The notes: generated from the sequence alone by a model not told the origin. A DNA stretch of 64,000 nt from Cocos nucifera (GCA_006176705.1 QRFJ01004956.1:1-64000); one strand, 5' to 3'; positions 23,903 to 35,945 are shown, numbered from the stretch's first letter. Numbers and translations are program-made.

Positions 23903-25230
23903 TGTTAGATATATGTGCCCTAGAAGCCAGAATTGGCTGACACTTGTAATACACTTCTAGGGGCAAAATTATAATTTTGACTATAATTAATAAAATGGGT
24001 TATTTTCTATCACACATGTGTATTTAGTGTCTGTGATACATCCTTTGAGTTAATGGTAATGATAATTCATATTTTCAAGAGTTGAAAATTTAAGACATGA
24101 ATAATCATTATTAACTCATAAACAGCTCCCGACCATAGGATCATCACGAGGATGGTGATTGATCCGGAAGGTTGGTGTACGATCGCTTCTCTTTAGTAGA
24201 TGAGTCTTGAGTCTACGGTGTGGAGACACCGGAGCGAGAGTACAGGTACTCGTTAGAGAACGAGGGCACTGAGCGTGACCACCTCGAGTAGTCATTAGGA
24301 AGTCTACCTTCTCGTCAATGACTGACTCGATGCTGCAGTAGTGTGTCTGGTTCTTTGACCTGAGATGCATCGGCAGTTCACCTTGAGGGTGTTATAGTTT
24401 GACTACACCATTACTCGGTCTCCTAGCCATATGGAACCCTGAGGTGTATGTTGGCTATAGCATGTTCATTGTAGGAACTGGATTGCATCAAGATGGAATC
24501 TATCTACCTCGGTGGTAGAGGAGTAGCCCTATGATGATCATGAGAATCAAGTCCAGAAATCCCATGGCCATGGTAGAGTGAAATAATAGAAAGAGTTTCT
24601 ATTTAGATTTTCACATTGGACTCGAATCGAATGATTACATCATATGACAGAGACTAGGGTTTGACGAGTTCACCTTAACCCTAATCTGATCGGGGCTCAA
24701 GATAGAAGAACTTAATCACACAGGTAGCTGCACCAAGAGGTTCGCATTCAGCTCTGATGGGTTGCCACCATATACTGCTAGGTGTCACTGGTGGATTTTG
24801 GGAGCAATTAGAATGATTTAGATGATCGATCATTCTAGCTGTTCGAATCAGAAGAGTTCTGATCCATCGAAAGGAGTTTCGATGATGTCTATGATGATAG
24901 AGATCATGACATATCCCATTACCATACAGAACTGAACCTAACTGGGTCACACAAACAAGGGTTTGAATCTGGTGATCATCAATTGAACTGATCTAGTTCA
25001 ATTGATCTGAATGAGATTCAATTAGGTTCAAGGAAATCGTGCTAGCACTCGATTGAACCTAACGTTCTTCTTTTACTATCATAAATAAGTTGTCCTGACT
25101 GAGCCAAAGGAGTTTGTGCTCAATCAGAGGCCTTCATATGGTCTGACTGGAGGTTGTCCAAGTCAGAATAAGGTTGTCTTATTTGTAAGACATTACCTGC
25201 CATTTTTGGTCACCTGCCATTTCTTGTTCT

Positions 25231-25295
25231 TTGACTTTGGTCAAAAGTCTACCTTTGACTGGTCAAACGTTGACCATTGACCTTTGACTTTTGAC
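25231..25295 (+). promoter_or_regulatory. W-box cluster in the B LTR
   Basis: Eight TTGAC/GTCAA cores in 65 bp, at 25231, 25240, 25255, 25262, 25270, 25277, 25284 and 25291. TTGAC is the core bound by plant WRKY factors, which act in defence and stress responses. The cluster is about 300 bp upstream of the TATA box and is kept in all B LTRs (for example 28255-28319 and 41465-41529). Known stress-responsive copia LTRs make a defence-inducible enhancer plausible; binding itself is inference. Confidence 0.65.
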
Positions 25296-25524
25296 CACAT
25301 GTCATGCACCTATTGGAGAGCTGGTGGGGGCCTGTCCCCCTGCCAGAACCTGGCAAGGAGAAGGGCGCACGCCAAGGGTGGCGTGAGCCCAAGTAGGAGG
25401 CGCCTAGGAGTCCTTGTTGGACAAGGACTCCACCTCCCTTTTGGATTCCAATCAGAGTTCTACTAAGAATCCAGTTTGACTGGTCTTAGGCGCCCTCTAA
25501 GGAGGAATCCAGGGGTCTCTATTC

Positions 25525-25610
25525 CAACCAATCAGATTTAGATCTGATTTCACAAAGGGTTGTGATTGGTTGAGAGGAAGAGGAGTTGGATCACAAGAGG
25601 TCTATAAATA
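25525..25610 (+). promoter_or_regulatory. B LTR core promoter: inverted CCAAT pair and TATA box
   Basis: CAACCAATCA (25525-25534) and its exact reverse complement TGATTGGTTG (25563-25572) put two CCAAT boxes back to back. The TATA box CTATAAATA follows at 25602-25610. Transcription should start about 30 bases later, near 25635-25645, which marks the U3/R border. The same block is in every B LTR. Confidence 0.75.
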
Positions 25611-26183
25611 AGACCCTGCGCCCAACCCTAATGAAAATGCAATTCAATTGAGAAACCCCACGCCCCAAGGCTGCCTCTCCCCTCCTTCTCCATGCCATAG
25701 TCTCTTCTCCCCTTGCTCTCCACGTCCAAAAGAGTTTTGGACTTAGGTTGGTGCGATTCAGATCAAGAAAGGCGATCAAAAGCAAGAAGGCTGCGCTGCT
25801 GCAAAAGGACGACTGCAGATCTTCAAAAGAGTTTTGAAGATCCTCCAGATCAGATCCAGATCTGATTTTTGGAGGTGTGATAGAGAAGAAGAGGATCTCC
25901 AGATCCAACCCGAGTGGATACCGGTAGAGGCCAGGCGCTTGCGTGGCTAGATCCAGAACCTTCCGCTGCAATCAGGATCATCTACAGGGTAATAGGATTA
26001 CCCAAATCAGGTAAATTAAATTTGATTTAATTTATCTTATTTTATTTTATTTATTAAAATAATAAGAATCAGATCTGAAATATATCAAGATCTGATTGAG
26101 ATCAAGAGAAATTTTTTGAAATATATCTCTTGATCTGATCAGATCTGGACGAACCTGGATCGGAAAATCATGATTTCCCTTCA

Positions 26184-26889
26184 TAAGAGTCAAGTCGATT
26201 GCTTCTTTTGCAAGAAGCGAGGGTACTGCAAGAGAAACTATCCTTAGTACATTACCTCCCTAGATCCGAATAGGCTGAGAAAGAAGAAAGCTATTGCTGG
26301 GCAAGATATTTACATGATAACTTCTTATAATTTCTCTATTTATGATATTATTGACTGGGTATTGGATACCGATAGCCCTTACGATATTTGCAATTCATTG
26401 CAAGGGTTGTAGGTCAGTAGAAGATTCGAGCAAGGTGAGAGATTCCTAAACATTGGAGATGGAAGACCAGTTCCAGTTCTAGCTTTAGAAATTTTGAAAC
26501 CTGTATTTGAATCTCATACCATTGTTCTTAGTGATTGTCATTTCTATCCTAGTTTTTTTTTTTAAATATCATTTCTGTAGGCCTTTTGGCCATGAATAAT
26601 TATGAAATTTCAATAAAAAAATAAGTTTGTAATGTCATTATGAATGGTGTTACTGCTTTTTGTGGATAATTGAACAATGATGTATATATATTATCACAAC
26701 CTGTTAATGTAGTCTATTCTACTAGCAAGCATCCTAGATTAGATAATATCTCAAATATCTACTTATGGCACTATAGGCTAGGTCATATAAAAAAAAAATA
26801 GGATAAACAGGTTGACTCAGGAGGGAAACCTCGAAGTTAATGATTGTGAATCACTTCCAACCTCTGAGTTCTATATTTTTGATAAAATG
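26184..26889 (+). pseudogene. Element A knuckle-protease-integrase segment, second copy
   Basis: Nearly identical to 14725-15433, again directly after an alpha 3' LTR and starting with TAAGA. This copy has fewer indels: the knuckle reads CFFCKKRGYCKRNYP at about 26207 and the protease core WVLDTDSP near 26355. It stops at 26889 in the middle of pre-integrase, about 340 bases before the point where the first copy meets an LTR. Two copies of one unique piece of A cannot come from simple insertions; they need a duplication or an assembly loop. Confidence 0.88.
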
Positions 26890-26927
26890 TGGTTGAAGGT
26901 CCCCAATTTCTGATGGCTATCCATTGG
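26890..26927. other. 38-bp unexplained filler before B3
   Basis: Short sequence between the truncated A copy and the exact start of the B3 5' LTR (TGGTTGAAGGTCCCC...CATTGG). I do not find it elsewhere in the window. It could be the 5' flank of B3 at another locus (last five bases ATTGG as its target duplication) or filler from break repair. Confidence 0.6.
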
Positions 26928-29202
26928 TGTTAGATATATGTGCCCTAGAAGCCAGAATTGGCTGACACTTGTAATACACTTCTAGGGGCAAAATTATAAT
27001 TTTGACTATAATTAATGAAATGGGTTATTTTCTATCACACATGTGTATTTAGTGTCTGTGATACATCCTTTGAGTTAATGGTAATGATAATTCATATTTT
27101 CAAGAGTTGAAAATTTAAGACATGAATAATCATTATTAACTCATAAACAGCTCCCGACCATAGGATCATCACGAGGATGGTGATTGATCCGGAAGGTTGG
27201 TGTACGATCGCTTCTCTTTAGTAGATGAGTCTTGAGTCTACGGTGTGGAGACACCGGAGCGAGAGTACAGGTACTCGTTAGAGAACGAGGGCACTGAGCG
27301 TGACCACCTCGAGTAGTCATTAGGAAGTCTACCTTCTCGTCAATGACTGACTCGATGCTGCAGTAGTGTGTCTGGTTCTTTGACCTGAGATGCATCGGCA
27401 GTTCACCTTGAGGGTGTTATAGTTTGACTACACCATTACTCGGTCTCCTAGCCATATGGAACCCTGAGGTGTATGTTGGCTATAGCATGTTCATTGTAGG
27501 AACTGGATTGCATCAAGATGGGATCTATCTACCTCGGTGGTAGAGGAGTAGCCCTATGATGATCATGAGAATCAAGTCCAGAAATCCATGGCCATGGTAG
27601 AGTGAAATAATAGAAAGAGTTTCTATTTAGATTTTCACATTGGACTCGAATCGAATGATTACATCATATGACAGAGACTAGGGTTTGACGAGTTCACCTT
27701 AACCCTAATCTGATCGGGGCTCAAGATAGAAGAACTTAATCACACAGGTAGCTGCACCAAGAGGTTCGCATTCAGCTCTGATGGGTTGCCACCATATACT
27801 GCTAGGTGTCACTGGTGGATTTTGGGAGCAATTAGAATGATTTAGATGATCGATCATTCTAGCTGTTCGAATCAGAAGAGTTCTGATCCATCGAAAGGAG
27901 TTTCGATGATGTCTATGATAGAGATCATGACATATCCCATTACCATACAGAACTGAACCTAACTGGGTCACACAAACAAGGGTTTGAATCTGGTGATCAT
28001 CAATTGAACTGATCTAGTTCAATTGATCTGAATGAGATTCAATTAGGTTCAAGGAAATCGTGCTAGCACTCGATTGAACCTAACGTTCTTCTTTTACTAT
28101 CATAAATAAGTTGTCCTGACTGAGCCAAAGGAGTTTGTGCTCAATCAGAGGCCTTCATATGGTCTGACTGGAGGTTGTCCAAGTCAGAATAGGTTGTCTT
28201 ATTTGTAAGACATTACCTGCCATTTTTGGTCACCTGCCATTTCTTGTTCTTTGACTTTGGTCAAAAGTCTACCTTTGACTGGTCAAACGTTGACCATTGA
28301 CCCTTTGACTTTTGACCACATGTCATGCACCTATTGGAGAGCTGGTGGGGGCCTGTCCCCCTGCCAGAACCTGGCAAGGAGAAGGGCGCACGCCAAGGGT
28401 GGCGTGAGCCCAAGTAGGAGGCGCCTAGGAGTCCTTGTTGGACAAGGACTCCACCTCCCTTTTGGATTCCAATCAGAGTTCTACTAAGAATCCAGTTTGA
28501 CTGGTCTTAGGCGCCCTCTAAGGAGGAATCCAGGGGTCTCTATTCCAACCAATCAGATTTAGATCTGATTTCACAAAGGGTTGTGATTGGTTGAGAGGAA
28601 GAGGAGTTGGATCACAAGAGGTCTATAAATAAGACCCTGCGCCCAACCCTAATTCTAAGTGAATGCAATTAGACCCCACGCCCCAAGGCTGCCTCTCCCC
28701 TCCTTCTCCATGCCATAGTCTCTTCTCCCCTTGCTCTCCACGTCCAAAAGAGTTTTGGACTTAGGTTGGTGCGATTCAGATCAAGGAAAGGCGATCAAAA
28801 GCAAGAAGGCTGCGCTGCTGCAAAAGGACGACTGCAGATCTTCAAAAGAGTTTTGAAGATCCTCCAGATCAGATCCAGATCTGATTTTTGGAGGTGTGAT
28901 AGAGAAGAAGAGGATCTCCAGATCCAACCCGAGTGGATACCGGTAGAGGCCAGGCGCTTGCGTGGCTAGATCCAGAACCTTCCGCTGCAATCAGGATCAT
29001 CTACAGGGTAATAGGATTACCCAAATCAGGTAAATTAAATTTGATTTAATTTATCTTATTTTATTTTATTTATTAAAATAATAAGAATCAGATCTGAAAC
29101 ATATCAAGATCTGATTGAGATCAAGAGAAAATTTTTGAAATATATCTCTTGATCTAATCAGATCTGGACGAACCTGGACCGGGAAATCAGGATTTCCCTT
29201 CA
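26928..29202 (+). repeat. B3 5' LTR (beta type)
   Basis: 2275 bp, clean, from TGTTAGATATATGTGCC to TTTCCCTTCA. It carries the beta variant near 28652 (TAAGTGAATGCAATTAGA) and the end variant GGACCGGGAAATCA, as in B2's 5' LTR and B4's 3' LTR. The W-box cluster is at 28255-28319 and the TATA box near 28622. No gene is seen. Confidence 0.92.
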
Positions 29203-31075
29203 ACTGGTATCAGAGCCATGGTTCTAAATTGTTTAGATCTGATTTTAATTTTATTTTAATTAGAAAATAAAGTGATTTCAGATGTCACATGAGATGTGAT
29301 CAGATCTGAAATCAGAAAAAATTAAAATTAAATGATTTGGATCTAAGAACATGAAGATATGCATGACTAGTTCTAGAATAGAATAGTTCTATAGAATAGT
29401 TTTGCATGTCTTTGATTTAATCTGATTAAATCATATTTTAGATCTTCTTATTTACTATTTTCTGATATTATAAGTGTTATAATAACATCTGATAAACAGC
29501 AAATAAAAATTATTTAATTTTAAATATCATATGAGATATGATAGATGCATGACTAGACTAGTTGTAGAATAGTTCTACATAATTGTCTAGATTAGAATTT
29601 ATTTTGATTAGATCAATTTAAATCTAATTTTTTAGATTATTATGTGATAATTTAGATCTGAAAACATGCATGATTTGATACATGAGATGTATGCAAAATA
29701 TGCCTTGATTAGATCTAAATTTGTATATGAGATATATGATATAGATCTATAACTGTTTTGTAGATTTACATGTTCCTGATTAAGGCGTTCCTCTTGGCCG
29801 TCCGGTCATAAGAACGAAGAAGGGTTTAAAGGCCCTCTCTTCCCATTCGATGGGGTGTTCTTATGACGTGTAGGGGTGCTGCGTGTTCGTCCTTAATCAG
29901 AAACCCAAAACTTACTTTCTGCAAAACCCTAGATCCTGAAACCCTAGGATTTATTGTGCATATTTTGTTTATGAACCCAACTTAATTAAGAATTAAGTTT
30001 ATGGAATATTAATTAGGTCTAAAATTGAGAATTTCAGATCTAAGACATATTCATAATACTGGGTTCGGGCTTGGGTAGCTCAATTAGGTCTAAGCGGTTG
30101 ATCAAACCGAATCAAGAGTTGGTTAGATGGGATCAACAATGCTTAAATTGACCAGCCTAATAGGATTAAGTCTGGGTCAAGATCGAGTCACGATCAAGCA
30201 AGACCTAATTAGGCTCAGAGGTTAGAGTCTGGATTGTAGGCTAACCCAATTGGTTCTGACTCAACAATTTGGTGTCTAAGGTAAGTTTGGCACAGACGAC
30301 CGACTGGTTTTTAATTGGAAGCTACTCGACCTGAATGCGTTCTTGTGCGAGTTAACGGCATATTCCTTCCACCGGTCTCACTTACCTGGCCATATCTGTT
30401 GACACAGTTCTGATCTGAGGTGGTCAATAATCCGAGCTGAACCCATGCCACTAGGTTAGTCATAATTGTTATGACTAAGCCAAGTCTAGTTTAATGAGAC
30501 CTGAATCAATTCTCCCTAAGAAAAGATTAAGTCCGAGGTCTTCCACCATTGTAGACGTGCGGGCCCTTCCCGGGGTTGATTGTTCTCGGCTGGATACAGT
30601 GGCTCAGTTGCACCGGGAAGACGCAACCATGTCTATTAGGCATTGGATGCTATGGGCTGGAGGATGAGTTGGGCTCAATATTTCGGATACGGTGAGAGAC
30701 CCAATTAGGAACCCAGTCTATGCAAATGGTGGGTCTGACTTAACTAAGGAGTGGATCAATATTCCGGATACGGTGAGATTCATGAATTAGAGACCAAGTT
30801 TGGGTGCACCATGATTAGAGAATCATTGAACAAGAGTTGTTCACTCATTGGCTAACCCATCACCAATAACTGTTAGGTGAGGTGATGAGTCAGTTGGTGA
30901 GACCGCACCACCCACTAGAAATCATCAATCGCGGAGATTTTCGCATCTCTACAGAGGGAGTGTAGGGATCCGAGAAAATAGTGGGAGCTAATTTGTTTAA
31001 AAATAAAATCCCTAAACAAATTGGTCAAGTCAAAATTACAGTATCTAACTAGAATCTTTGACTCTCTACAGGAAA
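29203..31075 (+). other. B3 primer binding site and leader
   Basis: Primer site TGGTATCAGAGCC is at 29205-29217. The leader is almost identical to B2's, with the stem-loop block near 29775-29900, donor AAG/GTAAGT at 30278-30286 and acceptor ending 31071, five bases before the gag ATG at 31076. No coding frame is seen. Confidence 0.85.
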
Positions 31076-34000
31076 ATGTCTGCGTCCAACCCACTGGCAC
31101 GTATCCTAGACACACATAGACTGACTGGACCCAATTATAAAGATTGGCTCAGGAACTACAAAATTGTTTTGGGTTCAGAGAAGTTAACACATGTTTTGGA
31201 CCAGGACCCTCCCACCTTACCAGCAGCTCGTCCTACCACTGAACAGAGAGCGTCTCTGGAAAAATGGATTGACGAGAATATAAGGCCAGATACTACATGT
31301 TGGGCCGATGTCGTGATGAGCCTCCAGTGCACCAACATGAAGATATCAGGACTGCTCGCCAAAGTGTTGGCTCACCTGCAGGAGATGTTTTGGTGACAGA
31401 GTCGTCGCAGCCAAATATCAAAAGTCACAAAAATGACTTTTTAAGGCTAAGTTGCGTGATGGGCAGTCAGTCCAAGATCACTGTCCTGACAATGAATTCA
31501 AAGGACATGAGAAGCTTGATGAAGTCGGTGTGAAGTTGGACTTGACTTGAGAACGAATTATTCTGGCAATCCTTGACTGATCGCCATATGGGCAATTCAT
31601 CAATGAATTTACCACAATGCATAACTTCAGAATTTCTTTGGCCGAGTTGATGAATATGCTGGGTTACTCGCTGAGCTTGTCTATGAAAGGTTCTAAAGGC
31701 TCAGTTCCTTGCTATGGAACGAGAGTTCTTTTCAAAAGAAAGTCTTATGGAAAGAAAAAAAGTCCTGTGGAAAAGCAAAGGTGGAAGGATCAAGAAGAAG
31801 AAGGTAGAATCGAAGAAGGTCGATGGCAAAGGAAAGTGTTTCCATTGCAAGCAGAGGCCATGTGAAGTGCGGAACTCCTACTATACCTGGCCACCCTAAG
31901 AACAGAAAGAAGGTCCTTCTGGAGGTATGCTCATTATTGAGTCTAACCTTACGGTTTCTTCTGCATCCAGTTGGGTGCTTGACTCTGGTTCTAGTGCTCA
32001 TCTGTGCACTTCTATGCAGGGTCTTGAGGAATAGCGGAGGCTGAGGGATGGAGACATGATCCTACGCATCGATAATGGAGCCAAGAGTTGCTGCGCAGTA
32101 GCCGTGGAAACATACCCTCTGCGATTACCATCTGTGTTCAGACTTAGTTTTAAAAGACTGTTATTATGTGCCTGCAGCTAGCAGGAATTTGATTCTGTTT
32201 CATCTTAGCACAAGAAGGTTATGTGATCACCTTCTTTAAGGGACCATTTAACATTCTTTATGAAAGAAATAAAATTGCAAATGGTTCCTTGTTAATGGTC
32301 TTTATCAGTTGCATATTGATGCATTTTTACTATCGAGCAAAACGTGAATGCCAACGACCATAAGGATAGTCCAAAGACAGATATATCATGGCACCTGAGA
32401 TTAGGTCATAAGCAGAAGATAGGATTAACCAAATTGGAGAAAAATGGCTATTAAGTCCATTGACTTTTGAGTCATATCCTAACTTGTGATCTTGTCTTCA
32501 AATGGCAAATGACTAAACCCTTTTGTTGGACATGGGAGAGGGCCACAAATCTCCTTGCCCTAGTACATACTGATGGTGTGTGGCCCATTCGATGTGCCGG
32601 CTAGAGGTAATTTTGTCTACTTCATTACCTTTACCGATGATCTATCTAGGTATGGGTATGTGTATTTTAATGAGACATAAAGTCTGAAGCTTTTGAAAAG
32701 TTCAAAACAATTAGACATGAAGTAGAAAAATAAATAGGAAAACCCATTAAGGTTCTTCGATCAGATCGAGGAGGTGAATACCTTAGCCGGGAATTTCCTA
32801 GACTATCTAAGGAAAATGGCATAGTCTCTCGATGGACTCCACCCAGGAACACCTCAACTCAACGGGTTTCAGAATGGAGAAATCGGACTCTATTGGAATA
32901 TGGTTCGATCCATGATGAGCTTCACAGACCTTCCAGATTTTCTTTGGGACATTCCATTATTAACTTCAATTTATCTACTGAATAGGGTTCCTCTAAAATC
33001 ATTCCTCCACACCGTATGAGATATGGCACGGTAAGAAACCAAGTCTGAGTCATCTCAGAATTTGGGGTTGTCTGGCTCATGTCAAAGACACAACAGCGGA
33101 CAAGTTAGAGTTTAGGTCCTTTAGAGCTCGATTCATAGATATCCTAAAGAGTCATTAGGATACTATTTCTACATTCCAGAAGACCACAATGTGATTTGTG
33201 AGTCGACATGCCATATTTCTTGAAAAAATATTTATTCAAGATAGGGCATTGGAAAGCAGATTAGTTGATGAGAAAGTCTCACAAGCAAACGAGCTAGGAT
33301 CAAGTGGAACCAAATCAGTTGAAGCAATAAGAAACTACCTCTCCCCACTCGTAGATCGGAAAGAGTTTTCCCATCCCCTGAAAGATACTTAGGTATTATT
33401 TCAGAGGATTAGAGGAAATGTTCCTCGTAGGTAATGGTGCTAATGGAGATGATTCCAAACCTACAATGAGGTGATATTCAGATAATCGACTCCGAGAAAT
33501 GGCTTGAGGCAATGAAAGTCAGAGATCGACTCGATGCATCAAACCAAGTCTGGACCTTGGTAGATCCACCAGAAGGTATAGTACCTATTGGGTGTAAATG
33601 GATCTTCAAGAGAAGATTGGTGCAGATGGGGAATGTGAGACATTCAAGGCTAGACTGGTGGCAAAAGGTTTATAGTCACGCGAAGGCATTGACTATCAGG
33701 ATACCTTTCCCGCGTAGCTATGCTAAAATCCATCGCACATTGTTTGCTATGTTGCAGCCTATTTCGATTATGAAATATGGCAAATGGACGTGAAAACGGC
33801 ATTCCCTAAAAATGGATATCTTGAGGAAGATTATCTATATGGAACAGCCGCTAGGTTTCACATCCAGTGATACTGATCACAAGGTTTGCAAGCTGCAAAG
33901 TCCATATATGGACTTAAGCAAGCATCTCAGAGCTGGAACACTCGTTTCAATGATGTGATCAAAAAGTTTGGTTTCATCAAAAAGAAGAGGAACCATGTGT

Positions 34001-34768
34001 TTTTCAAAAGGGATCAGTGGGAGCGCTGTTGTCTTCCTCGTATTGTACAGTGGATGACATCTCCTTATTGGGAATGATATTCCCATGTTAATCAGTCAAG
34101 TGTGGTTGTCAAGGAATTCTCCATGAAAGACCCAAGTGAAGCATCCTTTATCTAGGAATTAAGGTCTATAGGGATAGACCGAATAGGATGCTAGGACTTT
34201 CACAGAAGATGTACATAGAGGAAGTACTAAAGAAGGTTTAGTATGGAAACTCTAAGAGGGGATTAATACCCTTCAGACATGGTATTCATCTTCCAAGAAG
34301 ATGTGCCCCAGACACCTGAGGAAATGGAACGCATGAGCAAGATCCCTTATGCTTTGGCAATAGGGAGGCCTCATGTATGCCATGCTATGTACACGACCTG
34401 ATATAGCCCATGCTGTGAGTGTCACAAGCATATATCAGTCAAATCCAGGTGAGAGAACACTGACTTTTGTGAAATGTATCCTTAAGTACTTAGAAGAACT
34501 AAGGATATGAATTTGGTCTTTGGTAACGGAGAACTCCAAGTTCAAGGATACACAGACTCGGACTTCATGTCTGATATAGATAATCGAAAGTCGACATCTG
34601 AAAGTCTGTTTGTGTTAATGGTGGAGTGTCAGCTGGAAGAGTTCAAGCAAACTGTGATAGCAGATTCCACCATGGAAGCAGAATATATAAGCTGCATCAG
34701 AGGCTGCAAAGGAAGCATTCTGGTAAAGAAGTTTGCTGCAGAATTGGAGTAATGCCATCAAGATGGCC
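31076..34768 (+). pseudogene. B3 gag-pol, noisy and truncated at the gap
   Basis: Starts MSASNPLARILDTHRL like B2, shares the gag TGA (31434-31436), and then runs through the knuckle near 31835, protease near 31980, integrase about 32390-33230, RT about 33480-34480 and the start of RNase H. From about 31270 on, single-base gains and losses occur every few dozen bases, so no frame stays open beyond about 110 codons. Substitutions are rare, which points to unpolished reads and not to decay. The last bases before the N run correspond to B2 position about 23640. Confidence 0.85.
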
Positions 34769-34793
34769 NNNNNNNNNNNNNNNNNNNNNNNNN
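34769..34793. other. Assembly gap (25 N)
   Basis: A run of exactly 25 N. The sequence changes from B RNase H on the left to LINE sequence on the right, so the join is not supported by sequence. Confidence 0.99.
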
Positions 34794-34877
34794 TAGGAAA
34801 CACAAGAAAATTATAGGATGGCAAACACTTTAGAATTTTTCTTGCATCCAAACCTATACTTGATAAGGTTGGCTGCT

Positions 34878-35945
34878 TGTTCGGTGATTGGCTGGTCGAG
34901 AGAGTTTTGTTCCTGGCTGTCTCCACCCAAGCTTTTGCCTGGATATGAGGATTTGGAGGGACTCCTGTGGTGTGAGGGCTCCAGCCAGAGATCTCTATTC
35001 TCTTTACAAAGAGAAGTCCACTCTGAGGTCAGATGGGGCATGGATTTGGAGGCTAGAAGTCTACCCTCGAGTCAACCTATTTATCTGAAAGGTAGTATGG
35101 GGCCGGCTACCAACGAAGGAGGTGCTTAGTGATTGCGGGATGGATATTTTCTCAATGTGCTCATTATGTAGCTCCAACATGGAGTCAATCATGCTTGTTC
35201 TCTTCCTTTGCCAGTGGGCCAGCCAAGCTTGGAGTTGCCCTCGGAGCTCACCCAATCTGATACCCTAGTCTAGGCTTTCCTCGACTACCTCCTGCATATA
35301 TTTGCAACCACTAGAGCTGAGGGATTTAGACCGGCTTACATTGCTTATTAGATCGACCGGCCAAGAACGGCCGGATTTTTGCTAACTAGATCTAGCCTAC
35401 GAGGTTTATTCTGAAGAGAGCTCTATTGTAGGAGGTCGAGATTTTGAGACTTCTTTTAGAACATGTGGCTTTGATATCTTGGGACATATGGGATTCCCTT
35501 CCTGCTTTCCTAGTGACAAATTAAGTGTACATCACTTGGGAGCCCTCACCCCCGAATTTCCTCCAAATTAACTTCGATGGGAGTATTCTGGCAATATAGG
35601 AAGAGTTAGGTTTGTAATCAACTTGAGGTCAGATCTGGTAGTAGATGTGAGGGCTCACATTTTTGACATTTCAATCCTAGGTGTAAAGCTGTGAGCAGTC
35701 CGGAAAGGCATCCACTATACGTAGAAAGTGCTTCGGATAGATTGTCTCATCATTAAGGGTGATTCGGCCACGATAATTGATTGGATCAGTGGACGGTTAG
35801 GGTGCATGTACACTCATCCTCTTCTTTGCAACATCTATAGGATGTTAGAGGGGTGCACCTCCTTCTTGGCTAGATATATGTATCGTGAGATGAATAGGAT
35901 GGCAGATTGAGTTGCTTCATGTGTGGTTCATTACTCAGACGATAT
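34878..35945 (+). pseudogene. LINE ORF2 C-terminal part (zf-RVT and RNase H), degenerate
   Basis: One reading path gives WIWRLEVYPRVNLFI (about 35038-35082), then a TGA where the family has Trp, then KVVWGRLPTKEVL and a C-x2-C pair (CSLC, about 35160), the zf-RVT pattern found after LINE reverse transcriptases. Further on, INFDGS (about 35567) starts an RNase H fold. IIKGDSATIIDWISG (about 35745-35790) and MYREMNRMAD (about 35880-35910) are typical of its C-terminal half in plant LINEs, followed by a stop where Trp is usual. At least two frameshifts separate these parts. The protein would copy LINE RNA at the target site; this fragment cannot. Confidence 0.8.

Larger units (their letters stand above)
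15772..26183 (+). mobile_element. Element B2: best-preserved B copy, apparent recombinant
   Basis: A 10,412-bp Angela-like element: LTRs 15772-18057 and 23903-26183, primer site 18060, leader, gag-pol 19943-23888, polypurine tract 23892. The reading frame is nearly intact. Its two flanks do not match: the left one (GGAAC) belongs to the integrase site of A, and the right one (TAAGA followed by A's knuckle) belongs to the B1 site. Its 5' LTR has the beta variant and its 3' LTR the alpha variant. Both facts say that the element is a cross between two B insertions, made in the genome or in the assembly. Confidence 0.88.
23903..26183 (+). repeat. B2 3' LTR (alpha type), clean sequence
   Basis: 2281 bp, from TGTTAGATATATGTGCC to TTTCCCTTCA. 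It is a clean copy with the promoter features given separately. Variants GGATCGGAAAATCA and the GAAAATGCAATTCAA-type block tie it to B1's 3' LTR, not to its own 5' LTR. It is followed by TAAGA and element A's knuckle (26184 on). Minus-strand open frames at 24116-24370, 24681-24950 and 25591-25971 recur in other LTR copies and are not genes. Confidence 0.92.
26928..34768 (+). mobile_element. Element B3: B copy cut by an assembly gap
   Basis: Angela-like B element with 5' LTR 26928-29202, primer site, leader and gag-pol. It stops at a run of 25 N inside RNase H, so no 3' LTR is seen. From about 31270 to the gap it has very frequent one-base indels compared with B2, while the part before is clean. 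It overlaps B4 in content (integrase to RNase H), so B3 and B4 are not the two halves of one simple element. Confidence 0.87.

Noticed and set aside
24116..24370. Identical 84-codon minus-strand open frames in several B LTRs (24116-24370, 27141-27395)
   Set aside because: They recur because the LTR recurs; the noisy copies break them, and the frame shows no protein-family features.
25591..25971. 126-codon minus-strand open frame near the end of the B LTR, and similar plus-strand frames such as 17512-17889
   Set aside because: Position-specific shadows of U5 sequence; lengths change with each indel and no domain is visible.
15772..26183. B2 as a plain third insertion
   Set aside because: Its two flanks do not form a target duplication, but each pairs exactly with a flank of another B element.
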